64,000 nucleotides of DNA from JAOUEA01 sp963810915 (GTDB taxonomy: Bacteria; Actinomycetota; UBA4738; HRBIN12): positions 248,001-312,000 of the forward strand of contig CAWEPH010000004.1 of the NCBI GenBank assembly GCA_963810915.1. The letters are read 5' to 3'. The translations under genes and the position numbers were made by a program. Under the pieces are notes generated by a model. The model searched no databases. It was not told the DNA's origin and saw only the letters and a program-made list of their open reading frames with translations. Within the stretch, counting starts at the first letter, position 1, and each line of letters begins with the position of its first letter. This document shows, one piece after another, positions 1 through 8,312 of this stretch.

Positions 1-375
1 GGGCGCCAGTCGCGCGGCGGCGGGCGCAGCCGTGCTCTGGGTGGCGGCGCCCGCGACCGGTACGACCGAGTCCGCGTCCAGTCGGGAGCCGCTCAGGGTG
101 CCGTCGACCTCGACGCGCGTGCCTGAGGGGAAGTTCGGGGGATCGCCGCCGCGTTGCAGCAGGTACGACGTGCCGCCGGCGACGACGTAGTGATCCGTGC
201 GGCCCCAGTCGTATCCGTCCACGGCCACGGCACGGTAGGTGCCCGTGAGATGCACACGACGGGGTCCCGCGGAGGCTTCCTGCACGCCGGCGAGCAGCAG
301 GACGAGCACCGCGCAGACGGCGGCGACGGTCGTTGGTGGGCGCACGCGCGTGCGGCGCAGGGGGGACGCTCCCAC
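1..375 (-). CDS. Secreted hypothetical protein (C-terminus outside window)
   Basis: The reverse frame is open from a GTG at 375 to the left edge, so at least 125 residues are present and the C-terminus is missing. GTG 375 is preferred over GTG 381 because a GAGAGG ribosome-binding sequence lies 6-7 nt upstream of it. The N-terminus is a basic stretch followed by a hydrophobic core ending AGVQEASA, a normal Sec signal peptide. The mature part reads like a small beta-rich fold (RRVHLTGTYRAVAVDGYDWG, later TRVEVDGTLSGSRLDADSV), which resembles OB-fold-like exported proteins. I do not recognise a family. Confidence 0.6.
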   Translation of the reverse strand, partial: MGASPLRRTRVRPPTTVAAVCAVLVLLLAGVQEASAGPRRVHLTGTYRAVAVDGYDWGRTDHYVVAGGTSYLLQRGGDPPNFPSGTRVEVDGTLSGSRLDADSVVPVAGAATQSTAAPAAARLAP

Positions 376-509
376 GATCACCTCTCTCCCAGAGTGTGTC
401 GACAATCCGCGCCCGATTCCTTAGCGGCGCGTCAGGCGGGATCCCGATCCCCATCCGCGGGATGGAGGCCGCCGACGATGTGGGCACGCGACGCCCCGAC
501 CTCGGCGCC

Positions 510-515
510 TAGACT
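510..515 (+). promoter_or_regulatory. -10 box (TAGACT), leaderless start
   Basis: TAGACT ends 6 nt before the ATG at 522, the spacing expected if transcription starts on the A of the start codon. There is no ribosome-binding sequence before the ATG. Confidence 0.55.
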
Positions 516-521
516 CCGGGC

Positions 522-1487
522 ATGTCGACATCGACCGATGAGAACGAGCTGCTCGTGCTCGGGCGGTCCGAACTCGAGAACCTCGAGATCACGTGGAACG
601 AGGTCGTGGACGTGCTCGACGACGCGTTCGGCCAGAAGGCGGCGGGCCTCGTGCAGAACCCGCCCAAGCCCGCGGTGCGACCCAGACCGGACGCGTTCAT
701 CAACGCGATGCCCGCGTACCTGGGCGGCTCTGATCGGGTGGGGATCAAGTGGGTCGCGGGCTTCGAGGGTAACCGGGCGAAGGGTCTCCCCTACATCTAC
801 GGGGTCTTCCTCCTCAGCGACGCCGAGACGGGACGGCCCCAGGCCCTGATCGACGGCGGCTGGATCACCGAGATGCGGACCGCCGGCGCCTCGGGCGTCG
901 TCATGCGGCACATCGTTGACCAGCCGCGGCGGCTCGCGATCGTCGGCGCGGGTGTCCAGGGCCTTCGCCACCTCGATCTCTTGCTCGAGATGCGACCGGG
1001 TATCGAGGAGGTGCGCGTGTTCGACGCACGTGCCGGGGCGTCGGCACGCATGCTGGCGCGTGTCGGCGACAGGAACGTGGTCGTCGCCGATACGCCGGGT
1101 GATGCGCTCGATGGCGCCGACCTCGTGATGACCGCCGTCACCGTGCCGCTCGATCCTCGCCTCGATGCGGGGGCCACCCATCCCGATGCGGTCCTGTTGC
1201 CGATCGACTACGACGATGCGCTCGGAGCGCCGGCCGCGAACGGCTCCGCCCTGTTCGTCGTGGACGACCTCGGGCAATACGCGTCGGTGTCGGATCTGCA
1301 CTTCACGGGGTTCCGCGAGCCCGACGGGGAACTCGCGCAGGTGGTGAGCGGCGCCCTGCCGGTGCCGAGCAGCGGGCGACGGGTGTTCCTGAACATGGGG
1401 ATCGCGATGGACGACGTTGCGCTCGGAGCCCTGTGCCACGAGCGTGCGCGCGAGCGCGGGATCGGGAGGATCGTCCGGTTCCCCTGA
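522..1487 (+). CDS. Ornithine cyclodeaminase / mu-crystallin family protein
   Basis: The 321-residue product has the layout of the ornithine cyclodeaminase / mu-crystallin family of NAD(P)-dependent enzymes. It has an early KWVAGF segment (about residue 75) where the family keeps its substrate-binding lysine, then RTAGASGV (about 120), a Rossmann loop GAGVQG (about 143), and the family's C-terminal NMGIAMDDVALG. Family members deaminate ornithine or reduce imines such as ketimines; the substrate here cannot be told from sequence. The start is supported by the leaderless -10 box at 510. It stands alone, with an unrelated gene downstream. Confidence 0.85.
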   Translation: MSTSTDENELLVLGRSELENLEITWNEVVDVLDDAFGQKAAGLVQNPPKPAVRPRPDAFINAMPAYLGGSDRVGIKWVAGFEGNRAKGLPYIYGVFLLSDAETGRPQALIDGGWITEMRTAGASGVVMRHIVDQPRRLAIVGAGVQGLRHLDLLLEMRPGIEEVRVFDARAGASARMLARVGDRNVVVADTPGDALDGADLVMTAVTVPLDPRLDAGATHPDAVLLPIDYDDALGAPAANGSALFVVDDLGQYASVSDLHFTGFREPDGELAQVVSGALPVPSSGRRVFLNMGIAMDDVALGALCHERARERGIGRIVRFP

Positions 1488-1566
1488 TATCCGTTGCCCT
1501 GGAGTCACCGCCGAGGCCGGTGGTAGGGTCGGAAGGGCGGACCACGCACGTACGGAGGGATCCAGC

Positions 1567-2232
1567 ATGAACCGCATCCGTCGGGTGCTCGGCGCCTCGG
1601 TGGTGGTGTCGACGGCGCTCTTCCTGGTGGGCGCCCCACCCGTCGTCGCGGCCTCGAGGGTGGCGTGGTGGCACATGAACGCGGCCACCGGTCCGATGAT
1701 CGACGCATCCGGGTCGGGGAACGACGGCACGCTCGAGGGCATCCGGCGGGTCGCGCCCGGCTACAACGGGAGGGGGCGCGCCTACCGCTTCAACGGCAGG
1801 AGCTCGCGCGTCGTGGTCGTCAACGATGCCAGCCTCAACCCCGGCACGAGGAACATCACGCTCATCGCGCACGTGAAGACGAGCGTGCAGCCGCCGCCCT
1901 CGGTCGGGGACTACGACGTGGTGCGCAAGGGCAGCGGCATCTACAAGATGGAGATCATGGGCTCGGGCCAGGCCTCCTGCAGGTTCGAAGGGTCGAGCGG
2001 CGGTGTCTCCATCCAGGCGGGACCGAACGTCGCGGACGGGCATTGGCACGCAGTCACGTGCCGGAAGTCTCGGTCGCGGATCACGCTCACGGTGGATGGT
2101 AGGTCCTGGTCGAACGAAGGCCGCGCGGGATCCATCTCGAGTCGCTCGTCCCTGGTCCTCGGAGGGAAGCCGAACGCATCGGGTGACTGGTACCGCGGCG
2201 TGATGGACGAGGTCAGCATCGCGATCGGCTGA
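1567..2232 (+). CDS. Secreted LamG/concanavalin-like domain protein
   Basis: This is a 221-residue exported protein. It starts at ATG 1567, preceded by GGAGGG at 1554-1559. The signal peptide ends around GAPPVVAA. The rest is a single LamG/laminin-G-like jelly-roll: WWHMNAATGPMIDASGSGND near the start, YRFNGRSSRVVV, a central WHAVTC strand and the closing GVMDEVSIAIG, all typical of this fold. Such domains usually bind carbohydrate or protein ligands; no catalytic domain is attached. A likely promoter element TAGGGT sits at 1524-1529. Confidence 0.75.
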   Translation: MNRIRRVLGASVVVSTALFLVGAPPVVAASRVAWWHMNAATGPMIDASGSGNDGTLEGIRRVAPGYNGRGRAYRFNGRSSRVVVVNDASLNPGTRNITLIAHVKTSVQPPPSVGDYDVVRKGSGIYKMEIMGSGQASCRFEGSSGGVSIQAGPNVADGHWHAVTCRKSRSRITLTVDGRSWSNEGRAGSISSRSSLVLGGKPNASGDWYRGVMDEVSIAIG

Positions 2233-2357
2233 GCCCACTGTTCAAGTTCGGTCGATCCGGACCCGCAGGGGTGATTCGGGTCATGGTTTCCCACCTTTGA
2301 CATGGATCGGGGAGCGCGCTCAGAGGGCTTCAAGGCACGCTTAGGCCCGGCGCGGGG

Positions 2358-3527
2358 TCAGGCGCCCAGTCGGCGCTCGAGCGGCGTGGTGAACCGGGGC
2401 CTGATCCGGACGTCGCCGAACCACGCGGCCAGGCGGTCGCGCTCGGCATCCAGCATCTCCACGACGCGCGGTGCGACGGGCTCCAACAGGTGCATGCGGA
2501 TCTCCCCGTCCCGGGCCTGGCTCCACCCGCCGATCGCGCGGCCGTCCGACCACACCGTCGGCCCCGCGTTCCCGTTGCGGTCGAACAGGACCTCGGCGTG
2601 AGGGCCGAGATACCACGATCGTTCCTTCCATCCCATCGCCGTGGGATCCAGAGCGGGGAGGAACGCCACCCACGGCCTCGGCGCTCGCGCCTTCCCGAGA
2701 TCGTCGGGAAGCACGAAGCCGATCCCTTCGTCGAGCTCGACCTCGATGGCGTCGAGCGCACGCAACGTGGCCTTCGTCAGGCGCTGCGTCCAGCCCGTCC
2801 ACCACGCGATGTCGATGAGGGTCGCAGGCCCGAAGGACCGGAGCCAGCGGGCGAGGAGCGCGCGGCAGGCGTCGGCGTGGGGGATCAGGGGCAAGCCGCC
2901 GCTCAGCCAACGCTCCGTGCGCGTCCAACGGTACTGGCCGGAGGTCCACCGTCCCCGGGGGCGGGCCCGCACGACCCGGCCCTCCGTCGCGAGCAAGAAG
3001 AGCACGCGCGTGGACACTCCCATCGTTCCGCCCCAAGACTTCCCCTCCCCGAAGTGCAGCTTGATGCCCAGCTCCGGCACCCGACGGGTCAGCTCCGCCG
3101 CCGCCGCCTCCCCGGCCGCGTCGAGCGCCTCGAGCGTGCGCCGTGAAACGTCACCGAGCCACGCGCCCCCGTCTTCGGCCACGCCCTGATCCTCGAGCAG
3201 ACGGATCAGCCGCGTTCGCTGCGCGGGGGCCAGCGCCTTGGTGCAGGCCGCATCCATCACGCCCGCGAGCTCTCGCGGGACGACGAAGAGCGTGCGACGC
3301 ATCCCAAGCATCCGTACGAGGCTTCGCCGCTCATACAGGGCGTCCTCCAGGTCTTCGGGCACGAAGCGGCGCACGCGCGCGCGGGCCGAGAGGAAGACGG
3401 AGGCCGGGTCGCTCGAGTGCAGCGCAACCATCGCCTCGGTCGCTTCACCCACGGACCGTGCCGGGCGCGCGAGGGCGTGGCGGACGCCCAGGCGCGCGCG
3501 ACGCTCGTCGACCCCGATCTTCCGCAC
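2358..3527 (-). CDS. Winged-helix DNA-binding domain protein (HTH_42 / AlkZ-like)
   Basis: The product is about 389 residues and matches the winged-helix HTH_42 superfamily that includes the AlkZ/YcaQ DNA glycosylases. The motif MLGMRRTLFVVP and the downstream WTRTERWL and LARWLRSFGPATLIDIAWWTG segments are typical. The position where AlkZ-type glycosylases carry a catalytic QxQ or QxD is VALHSSDPAS here, so glycosylase activity is doubtful. I place the start at GTG 3527 rather than TTG 3536 because a TAGGTT box (3540-3535) precedes GTG 3527 by 7 nt. Confidence 0.75.
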   Translation of the reverse strand: MRKIGVDERRARLGVRHALARPARSVGEATEAMVALHSSDPASVFLSARARVRRFVPEDLEDALYERRSLVRMLGMRRTLFVVPRELAGVMDAACTKALAPAQRTRLIRLLEDQGVAEDGGAWLGDVSRRTLEALDAAGEAAAAELTRRVPELGIKLHFGEGKSWGGTMGVSTRVLFLLATEGRVVRARPRGRWTSGQYRWTRTERWLSGGLPLIPHADACRALLARWLRSFGPATLIDIAWWTGWTQRLTKATLRALDAIEVELDEGIGFVLPDDLGKARAPRPWVAFLPALDPTAMGWKERSWYLGPHAEVLFDRNGNAGPTVWSDGRAIGGWSQARDGEIRMHLLEPVAPRVVEMLDAERDRLAAWFGDVRIRPRFTTPLERRLGA

Positions 3528-3534
3528 GGAGCAC

Positions 3535-3540
3535 AACCTA
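3535..3540 (-). promoter_or_regulatory. -10 box (TAGGTT), leaderless start on minus strand
   Basis: On the reverse strand TAGGTT is followed by 7 nt and then GTG at 3527, which selects that codon as the start of the winged-helix gene. Confidence 0.5.
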
Positions 3541-3569
3541 CCGTGAGCCGAGCCGAGGCCCGCTCCGTG

Positions 3570-3575
3570 TAGCGT
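3570..3575 (+). promoter_or_regulatory. -10 box (TAGCGT), leaderless start
   Basis: TAGCGT ends 7 nt before the GTG at 3583 of the PAP2 gene, with no ribosome-binding sequence between them. Confidence 0.5.
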
Positions 3576-3582
3576 CCTGCGA

Positions 3583-4308
3583 GTGAACGCACCGGAGGTC
3601 GGTCATGCGACGAACGAGCGCGGCGATCGCTCGATCCCGAAGTTCATCTCACGTCCCGGCCTCGCGTGGGCGCTCGCGTGTGCGTTCGCCCTGGGCGTGT
3701 GGATCCTCGCGCTCGCCGTGAACCTCCGTGGAGGCCGGCCGTTCGCGGTCGACACCGCGTGGTTGCGCAGGATGCTCGACCTCCGCGACCCCGTGGCCAC
3801 CGCGGTGGCCGACGTGTTGAACGTCGTGGGAAGAGCCCCCACGAGCTGGCTGATCCGTGGAGCCGTCACCCTGTGGCTGCTCTTGGGTCGACGGAGGTGG
3901 GCCGCGCTCGCCTTCGCACTGACCTGGCTCGGAGCCGCCCTCACATCCACCGTCGTCAAAGCGCTCGTCGACCGCCCGCGGCCGCCGGCGTCGCTCTCCT
4001 TGGTGCACGTGGGTTCGGCGAGCTTCCCGTCGGGCCACGTCCTGGCGATGGCCTCGAGCGTCCTCGTCCTCGTGCTGGTCCTGGTGCCGCCCGGGCGGCG
4101 CACCTGGTGGTTCGTCCTGATCGCCGTCGCCACGATGACGATGGCATGGTCGCGCACCTACCTCGGCGTGCATTGGCTGACCGATACGGCCGCCGGCGCG
4201 CTCCTCGGCTGGACGCTGGCCCTCGTCGCCACGCTCCTGACGCAGGGCCTGCGCGTGCGTCGACCTAGCGAGAGCCTCGCTCGTCGAACCGCCGTCCCGC
4301 CGCCGTGA
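3583..4308 (+). CDS. PAP2-family membrane phosphatase
   Basis: This 241-residue polytopic membrane protein has all three phosphatidic-acid-phosphatase type 2 motifs: KALVDRPRPP (126-135), SFPSGH (147-152) and SRTYLGVHWLTD (190-201), with both catalytic histidines. Family enzymes remove phosphate from membrane lipids such as phosphatidate or undecaprenyl diphosphate on the outer face of the membrane. Its 3' end overlaps the convergent PAP2 gene by 44 nt (4265-4308). Confidence 0.88.
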   Translation: MNAPEVGHATNERGDRSIPKFISRPGLAWALACAFALGVWILALAVNLRGGRPFAVDTAWLRRMLDLRDPVATAVADVLNVVGRAPTSWLIRGAVTLWLLLGRRRWAALAFALTWLGAALTSTVVKALVDRPRPPASLSLVHVGSASFPSGHVLAMASSVLVLVLVLVPPGRRTWWFVLIAVATMTMAWSRTYLGVHWLTDTAAGALLGWTLALVATLLTQGLRVRRPSESLARRTAVPPP

Positions 4309-4852
4309 CCGTCTTGCCACAGGCGCTCCCCAGCAACGCGCCGGCCACCACGTCCCCAGGGAAATGCACGCCCGTGTGCACCCGTGAGTACGCGACGGCG
4401 AGCGCAAGCAGGCGGAGTGGGATCCACAGCAAGGGCAACCGCGCCCCCACGGCGGAGCTGAACGCGTACGCGGATGCGGCATGCCCCGAAGGGAACGACG
4501 TGGAGGTGGGCATGCGGACCGACCGTTCCACGGGGAAGGGTCGGTCGTCGCGCTCGCGGATGGGCCGCGGCCGGTCGGCCAGGTTCTTGGCGGCCAGGTT
4601 CGCGACCGACGACGCCAACCCGATCGCCGCGACGCCCTCCAGCGCTGCCCGCCGTCCTCGACGTCCACCCACGACGGCCAGGGCTGCCGCGATCCCCAGC
4701 CATAACTTCGAGTGGTTCGCGAGATCCGAGAGATCGGCGAGCGTCTCGTCGAGGGCATCCGTCGGGGTGCTCGCGACCGCCTCGTACACGGCGCCGTCGA
4801 TCTGGTCGACCTGCGTGAGGATCTCGCGCCAGAGCTCGGGGCTGTCGTTCAT
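4265..4852 (-). CDS. Second PAP2-family membrane phosphatase
   Basis: This 195-residue protein carries KNLADRPRP (89-97), SFPSGH (119-124) and SRVHTGVHFPGD (156-167), the complete PAP2 catalytic set, with helices around 49-62, 128-150 and 165-178. The ATG at 4852 overlaps the stop of the upstream diacylglycerol-kinase-like gene (ATGA, 4849-4852), so the two are translationally coupled. A lipid kinase and a lipid phosphatase made together suggests a polyprenol or glycerolipid phosphate cycle; the substrate is unknown. It is distinct from the convergent PAP2 at 3583. Confidence 0.87.
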   Translation of the reverse strand: MNDSPELWREILTQVDQIDGAVYEAVASTPTDALDETLADLSDLANHSKLWLGIAAALAVVGGRRGRRAALEGVAAIGLASSVANLAAKNLADRPRPIRERDDRPFPVERSVRMPTSTSFPSGHAASAYAFSSAVGARLPLLWIPLRLLALAVAYSRVHTGVHFPGDVVAGALLGSACGKTVTAAGRRFDERGSR

Positions 4853-6180
4853 CCGCCGGTATGCGCAGAGCGCCCGAGCGCGACGGCCCACAGGTCCTTC
4901 AGCGTCTCCACGGAGCCGGAGCGCGGCGGCGGTGGGAGGCCCGGACGATCGTGCGGCAGCCGGATCCTGAGGACGCCGGGACGCACGCTCACCTCGAGAG
5001 GAGAAGGGAACTGGAGGTACTCGCCGTCGACGCCGGCCGCGATCGTCTCGGCGGCGGAGTCGATCGTGATCGACGCGGCGGTCCATCGCGTGAGGCCGGT
5101 GGCATCGGCACCTGCCCCGCGTTCGAGCGCACCCACCATCCGCGAGAGTTCACGCGGTGTGTCGTAGCTGATCACGTCGATCCCTAGCTCTCCGGTGTCG
5201 AGGCGGGGACGGGTGCCCGCGGTCTTCACGCCCCGGTACTCGTAGGGATTGTTCGCGAGTTGGATGAGCTGCGGCGACTTCACCGTGTCGCCCTCGGGGG
5301 TCTGGACGCGGAGCCCGCTGTCGGACTCCGGCGCGGCGACCTGTGGGAGCTTAGCGAGGACGGTCGTGAGTTTGGCGTCGCGGTACTCGGGGCTGCTGAT
5401 GATCTCGGCGTAGATCCCCAGCGAGACGTTGTTGACGAACGGTCTACCCGCGATCTGCCCCAGATCGACCCGGATCTCCACGCCCTCCTCGCCGAGCGCC
5501 TCGAGCGCCTTGCGCGGGTCGTCCCGATCGAGTCCCAGGTCGAGGGCGAAGTGGTTCCGGGTTCCAGCGGGGATCACGAGGACGGGCAGGTCGTGCGCCA
5601 CGGCCACCTCCGCGACGAGCGCCTGCGTCCCGTCGCCGCCGGCCGCCCCCAGCAGGTCCGCCCCTTGAGCGACCGCCTCCTCGAGCGCCCCCACCACGTC
5701 GAGGCCCCGCTCCAACAGCACGACCTCGCCACCCTTGGCCCGCGCCATCTCGTCGAGCCCGAAGTCCCCGACCTTGCCCCCTCCGGACTTCGGGTTCATC
5801 AGGAAGAACGGCTTGGAGGGGGGCGGCGTGCGGACCTCGGGCGGACGGTAGGGGTCACGGTGGAGCGCGCGTGCGGCGAGTGCCTGAGCGACGACGATCA
5901 GCAGGAGCACGGCGATGATCGCGCGGCCGAGTTCGCCGGCGAACAGCGCCCCGATCGCGATGGCGATCGCGAGGATGAGCACCACCACCCCCACGATCCG
6001 TCGTCCGCCCGTGTGCGTGACCGCCTCGAGGAGGCCCCCGGTGCCGACCGAGATCGCGACGAGCGCGAGGACGACGGCCAGAGGTTCGGCCACGATGTTG
6101 GCGAACCCGACCAGGAAGGCAGCGAGGTACAGGAGGAAGGCCGCAAGGGCGTAGAGCCGACGCTTCAGGGGTGCGTGCAT
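4849..6180 (-). CDS. Membrane diacylglycerol/lipid kinase-like protein (DAGK catalytic domain)
   Basis: The 443-residue protein begins with about four membrane helices (residues 8-105) and continues with a soluble DAGK catalytic domain. NPKSGGGK (129-136) and the nucleotide-binding GGDGTQ (181-186) followed by VIPAGTRNHFALDLGLD are diagnostic. The family phosphorylates diacylglycerol, sphingoid bases or similar lipids. ATG 6180 is used because the protein-like sequence and hydrophobic region begin there, with GGTGAGCG upstream. An N-terminal four-helix region fused to DAGK is less common than the soluble form. It is the first gene of a two-gene operon with the PAP2 gene downstream. Confidence 0.85.
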   Translation of the reverse strand: MHAPLKRRLYALAAFLLYLAAFLVGFANIVAEPLAVVLALVAISVGTGGLLEAVTHTGGRRIVGVVVLILAIAIAIGALFAGELGRAIIAVLLLIVVAQALAARALHRDPYRPPEVRTPPPSKPFFLMNPKSGGGKVGDFGLDEMARAKGGEVVLLERGLDVVGALEEAVAQGADLLGAAGGDGTQALVAEVAVAHDLPVLVIPAGTRNHFALDLGLDRDDPRKALEALGEEGVEIRVDLGQIAGRPFVNNVSLGIYAEIISSPEYRDAKLTTVLAKLPQVAAPESDSGLRVQTPEGDTVKSPQLIQLANNPYEYRGVKTAGTRPRLDTGELGIDVISYDTPRELSRMVGALERGAGADATGLTRWTAASITIDSAAETIAAGVDGEYLQFPSPLEVSVRPGVLRIRLPHDRPGLPPPPRSGSVETLKDLWAVALGRSAHTGG

Positions 6181-6450
6181 CGGTCGCTCACCGCCCTCGC
6201 GCCGCTCGTCGTCCGCATGGGTCCGGAGGGTACGCGGGGCGGGTGGACCTGGCAAAATGACAGGAGTCCGCACGCGGCCCCTACCCGGCTTCGTCGAGGT
6301 CCCGATGGTTGCCTCGATCGCCATCTCCGCTGCGCCACCGCGAATCCGGGCCCAGGGCGTCGCCTGCCGCGCGAAAAGGCTTAACTCCAGCTTGGAGGGG
6401 ACCTAAGGCAGGGTTGGGGCCGAGACGGGCCGAATCGCTCCTCGTTGCTC

Positions 6451-6456
6451 TAGGCT
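6451..6456 (+). promoter_or_regulatory. -10 box (TAGGCT), leaderless start
   Basis: TAGGCT ends 6 nt before GTG 6463. The 280 bp upstream (6181-6450) hold no gene that I can support; one small hairpin, CTCCA-GCT-TGGAG, lies at 6385-6397. Confidence 0.5.
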
Positions 6457-6462
6457 TATCGG

Positions 6463-7531
6463 GTGCTGAGGTTCCTGTGGATCGGGTTGGCGGCGGTCAT
6501 CGCGCTGAACGTGCTGTTCGTGGCGTGGCTCGCCTTCCTGTCGATGCTGCAGCGTCGCCGTCGGCCGGAAGAGCCCGCGAACGTCCGCGAGTTCCCCAGG
6601 ACGCACACCGTGCCTCCTCTGATGGATCGACACGCGACCCGACGCGTCGTGGGCGCCGCGACCCTAGTCGCCATGCTCTTCGCGGGCACGGCGTTCGCCA
6701 GCCCGCACGCTCGCCAGGTCGCGGCGTCCGTGCTGGACTCGGTCGCCCGCGGCTTACAGATCGGCCCCAGCGAGCAGGCAAGCGTACGCGGCGGCCCCGG
6801 TGGGGGCGGCCGCCGAATCGAAACACACCGACCTGGGCCCGACGACCCCAGCCGCGCCGTCGCGCGGGTCCGGGGCGCCCGCCTCGTCCTCGGCCGTCCA
6901 CGGCGGCGGGGGTCACGGAACGCACACCGCCGGCCACCCTCCTGCGATCCCGACCGCAGTCACCGCCTCCGCCGTATCCTCCACGGCCATCTCGATCGGC
7001 TGGTCCGACGTGGCCGCGGAGACCGGGTATCGCATCGAGCGCTCGAAGGACGGAGCCACGGACTGGATGCAGCTGGACACCACGTCGGGGGGCACCACTA
7101 CGTACAGCGACAACGGGCTCGACCAGGGCACGACCTACTTCTATCGGGTGGTCGCGAGGAACGCGGTCGGCGAGTCGGCGCCTTCGGACATCGCCTCGGC
7201 CACGACCAGCACGGATCCGGCGAGCCCCACCACCGTCACCGCCTCCCCGCTCACCTCGTCCTCGATCGGGCTGAACTGGGCGAACGTCGCGTCCGAGACC
7301 GGGTATCGCGTGGAGCGCTCGGCCGACGGCGTGAGCGGATGGGTCGTCCTCACGACCACGGGCCAGGACGTGACCGCCTACACGGACGCGGGCCTGCAGG
7401 CGGGCACCACGTACTACTACCGGGTCTTCGCGACGAACGCGGGCGGGGATTCGCCTTCCTCCGACGTGGTCTCGGCCACCACGACCGTCGACGCTCCCAG
7501 CCCTGCCGCGGTACTCCCGACGTCTCCGTGA
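6463..7531 (+). CDS. Membrane-anchored protein with two fibronectin type III domains (frameshifted)
   Basis: Two frames make one protein. The first (6463 to about 6780) has an N-terminal helix and then a second hydrophobic segment ending GTAFASP. The second frame (about 6781-7531) has a histidine- and serine-rich linker and two fibronectin type III repeats (ETGYRIERSKDG...TTYFYRVVARNAVGES and ETGYRVERSADG...TTYYYRVFATNAGGDS). Removing one A in GCAAGCG near 6780 joins them, and the span has one base more than a multiple of 3. An alternative is two overlapping genes. Such proteins are usually surface adhesion or carbohydrate-associated modules; no enzyme domain is seen. Confidence 0.65.
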
Positions 7532-7579
7532 CAGCGCGAGCGGTCAAGGATCCGTCCATCGCGGCCGACCATTAGCGGC

Positions 7580-8302
7580 ATGGACCCGCGCCCCCTCCTC
7601 ACGGCCGACCAAGCCCGACGCGCCATCTACCTCGACGTCGAGGGTCGCCCCCACGAGGCTCCCGTGCTGCTCGGAACGCTGTGGGTCTCTCGGCAGGGTC
7701 AAGATCCGATGCTCCGGCGCCACGTCGTGGATCCGGCGTTCGCCTCGGCGGCCGTCGCCACGGGCCTCGGCCGGTCGTCGCTGCGCGGCGAGATCCGATC
7801 GCTCGTGGGACGGGCAGAGCGCCAACACCGCGTCCTGGTGGGTTGGAGCGAGCACGAGGTGCGCGTGGTGCGCGCCTACGCTCCCGAGTTCGCCGACGCC
7901 TTCGACGATCTGTACCGGGATGCGCGCGCGCTCGCCCGCCGGTGGCGGAAGAAGATCCACCCCGACTACGAGGTGCTCCGCGACGCGCGGGGCCGCAAGC
8001 ACAGCCTCGCGGCCTACCTGTCGCTCGCGGGCTACGACCTCCCGCCGGAGTACGCCGGCGGCCACGTGGGCAAGACGATCCGTTCACTGCGCGACGCGCT
8101 GGAGCTCAAGGGGTCCTACGACGCCGTAGGGCCGAAGTTGCAGGTGCGCTGGCTCGAGGTCCTCGGACACAACGAGCACGATCTGCGTGCCACGCGCGCC
8201 ATCTGTCTCGCCGCGCTCGGCGAGCTGGCGGACACGGAGCTGCGGAACCGGCGCGAGCGGAAGAAGCGCCGCAAGGGGTCCGCGCGCCGCGCGGTCGCCT
8301 GA
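7580..8302 (+). CDS. RNase H-like (YprB/DnaQ-type) putative nuclease
   Basis: The 240-residue product starts with an acidic strand (AIYLDVEG) and ends with HNEHDLRATRAICLAAL. This pattern recalls the first acidic strand and the final acidic helix of RNase H-like 3'-5' exonucleases such as the YprB group. A WSEHEVRVVRAY segment lies between them. The tail is strongly basic (RNRRERKKRRKGSARR), consistent with nucleic-acid binding. The function is inferred from these motifs only. It could be a nuclease-fold protein of unknown activity. Confidence 0.6.
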   Translation: MDPRPLLTADQARRAIYLDVEGRPHEAPVLLGTLWVSRQGQDPMLRRHVVDPAFASAAVATGLGRSSLRGEIRSLVGRAERQHRVLVGWSEHEVRVVRAYAPEFADAFDDLYRDARALARRWRKKIHPDYEVLRDARGRKHSLAAYLSLAGYDLPPEYAGGHVGKTIRSLRDALELKGSYDAVGPKLQVRWLEVLGHNEHDLRATRAICLAALGELADTELRNRRERKKRRKGSARRAVA

Positions 8303-8312
8303 GCCGTCGGGC

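Noticed and set aside
6360..6450. Structured RNA (c-di-GMP- or c-di-AMP-type riboswitch) upstream of the FN3 gene
   Set aside because: Short hairpins are present, but I could not align any riboswitch consensus. The gene start also appears leaderless, which leaves this stretch outside the transcript.
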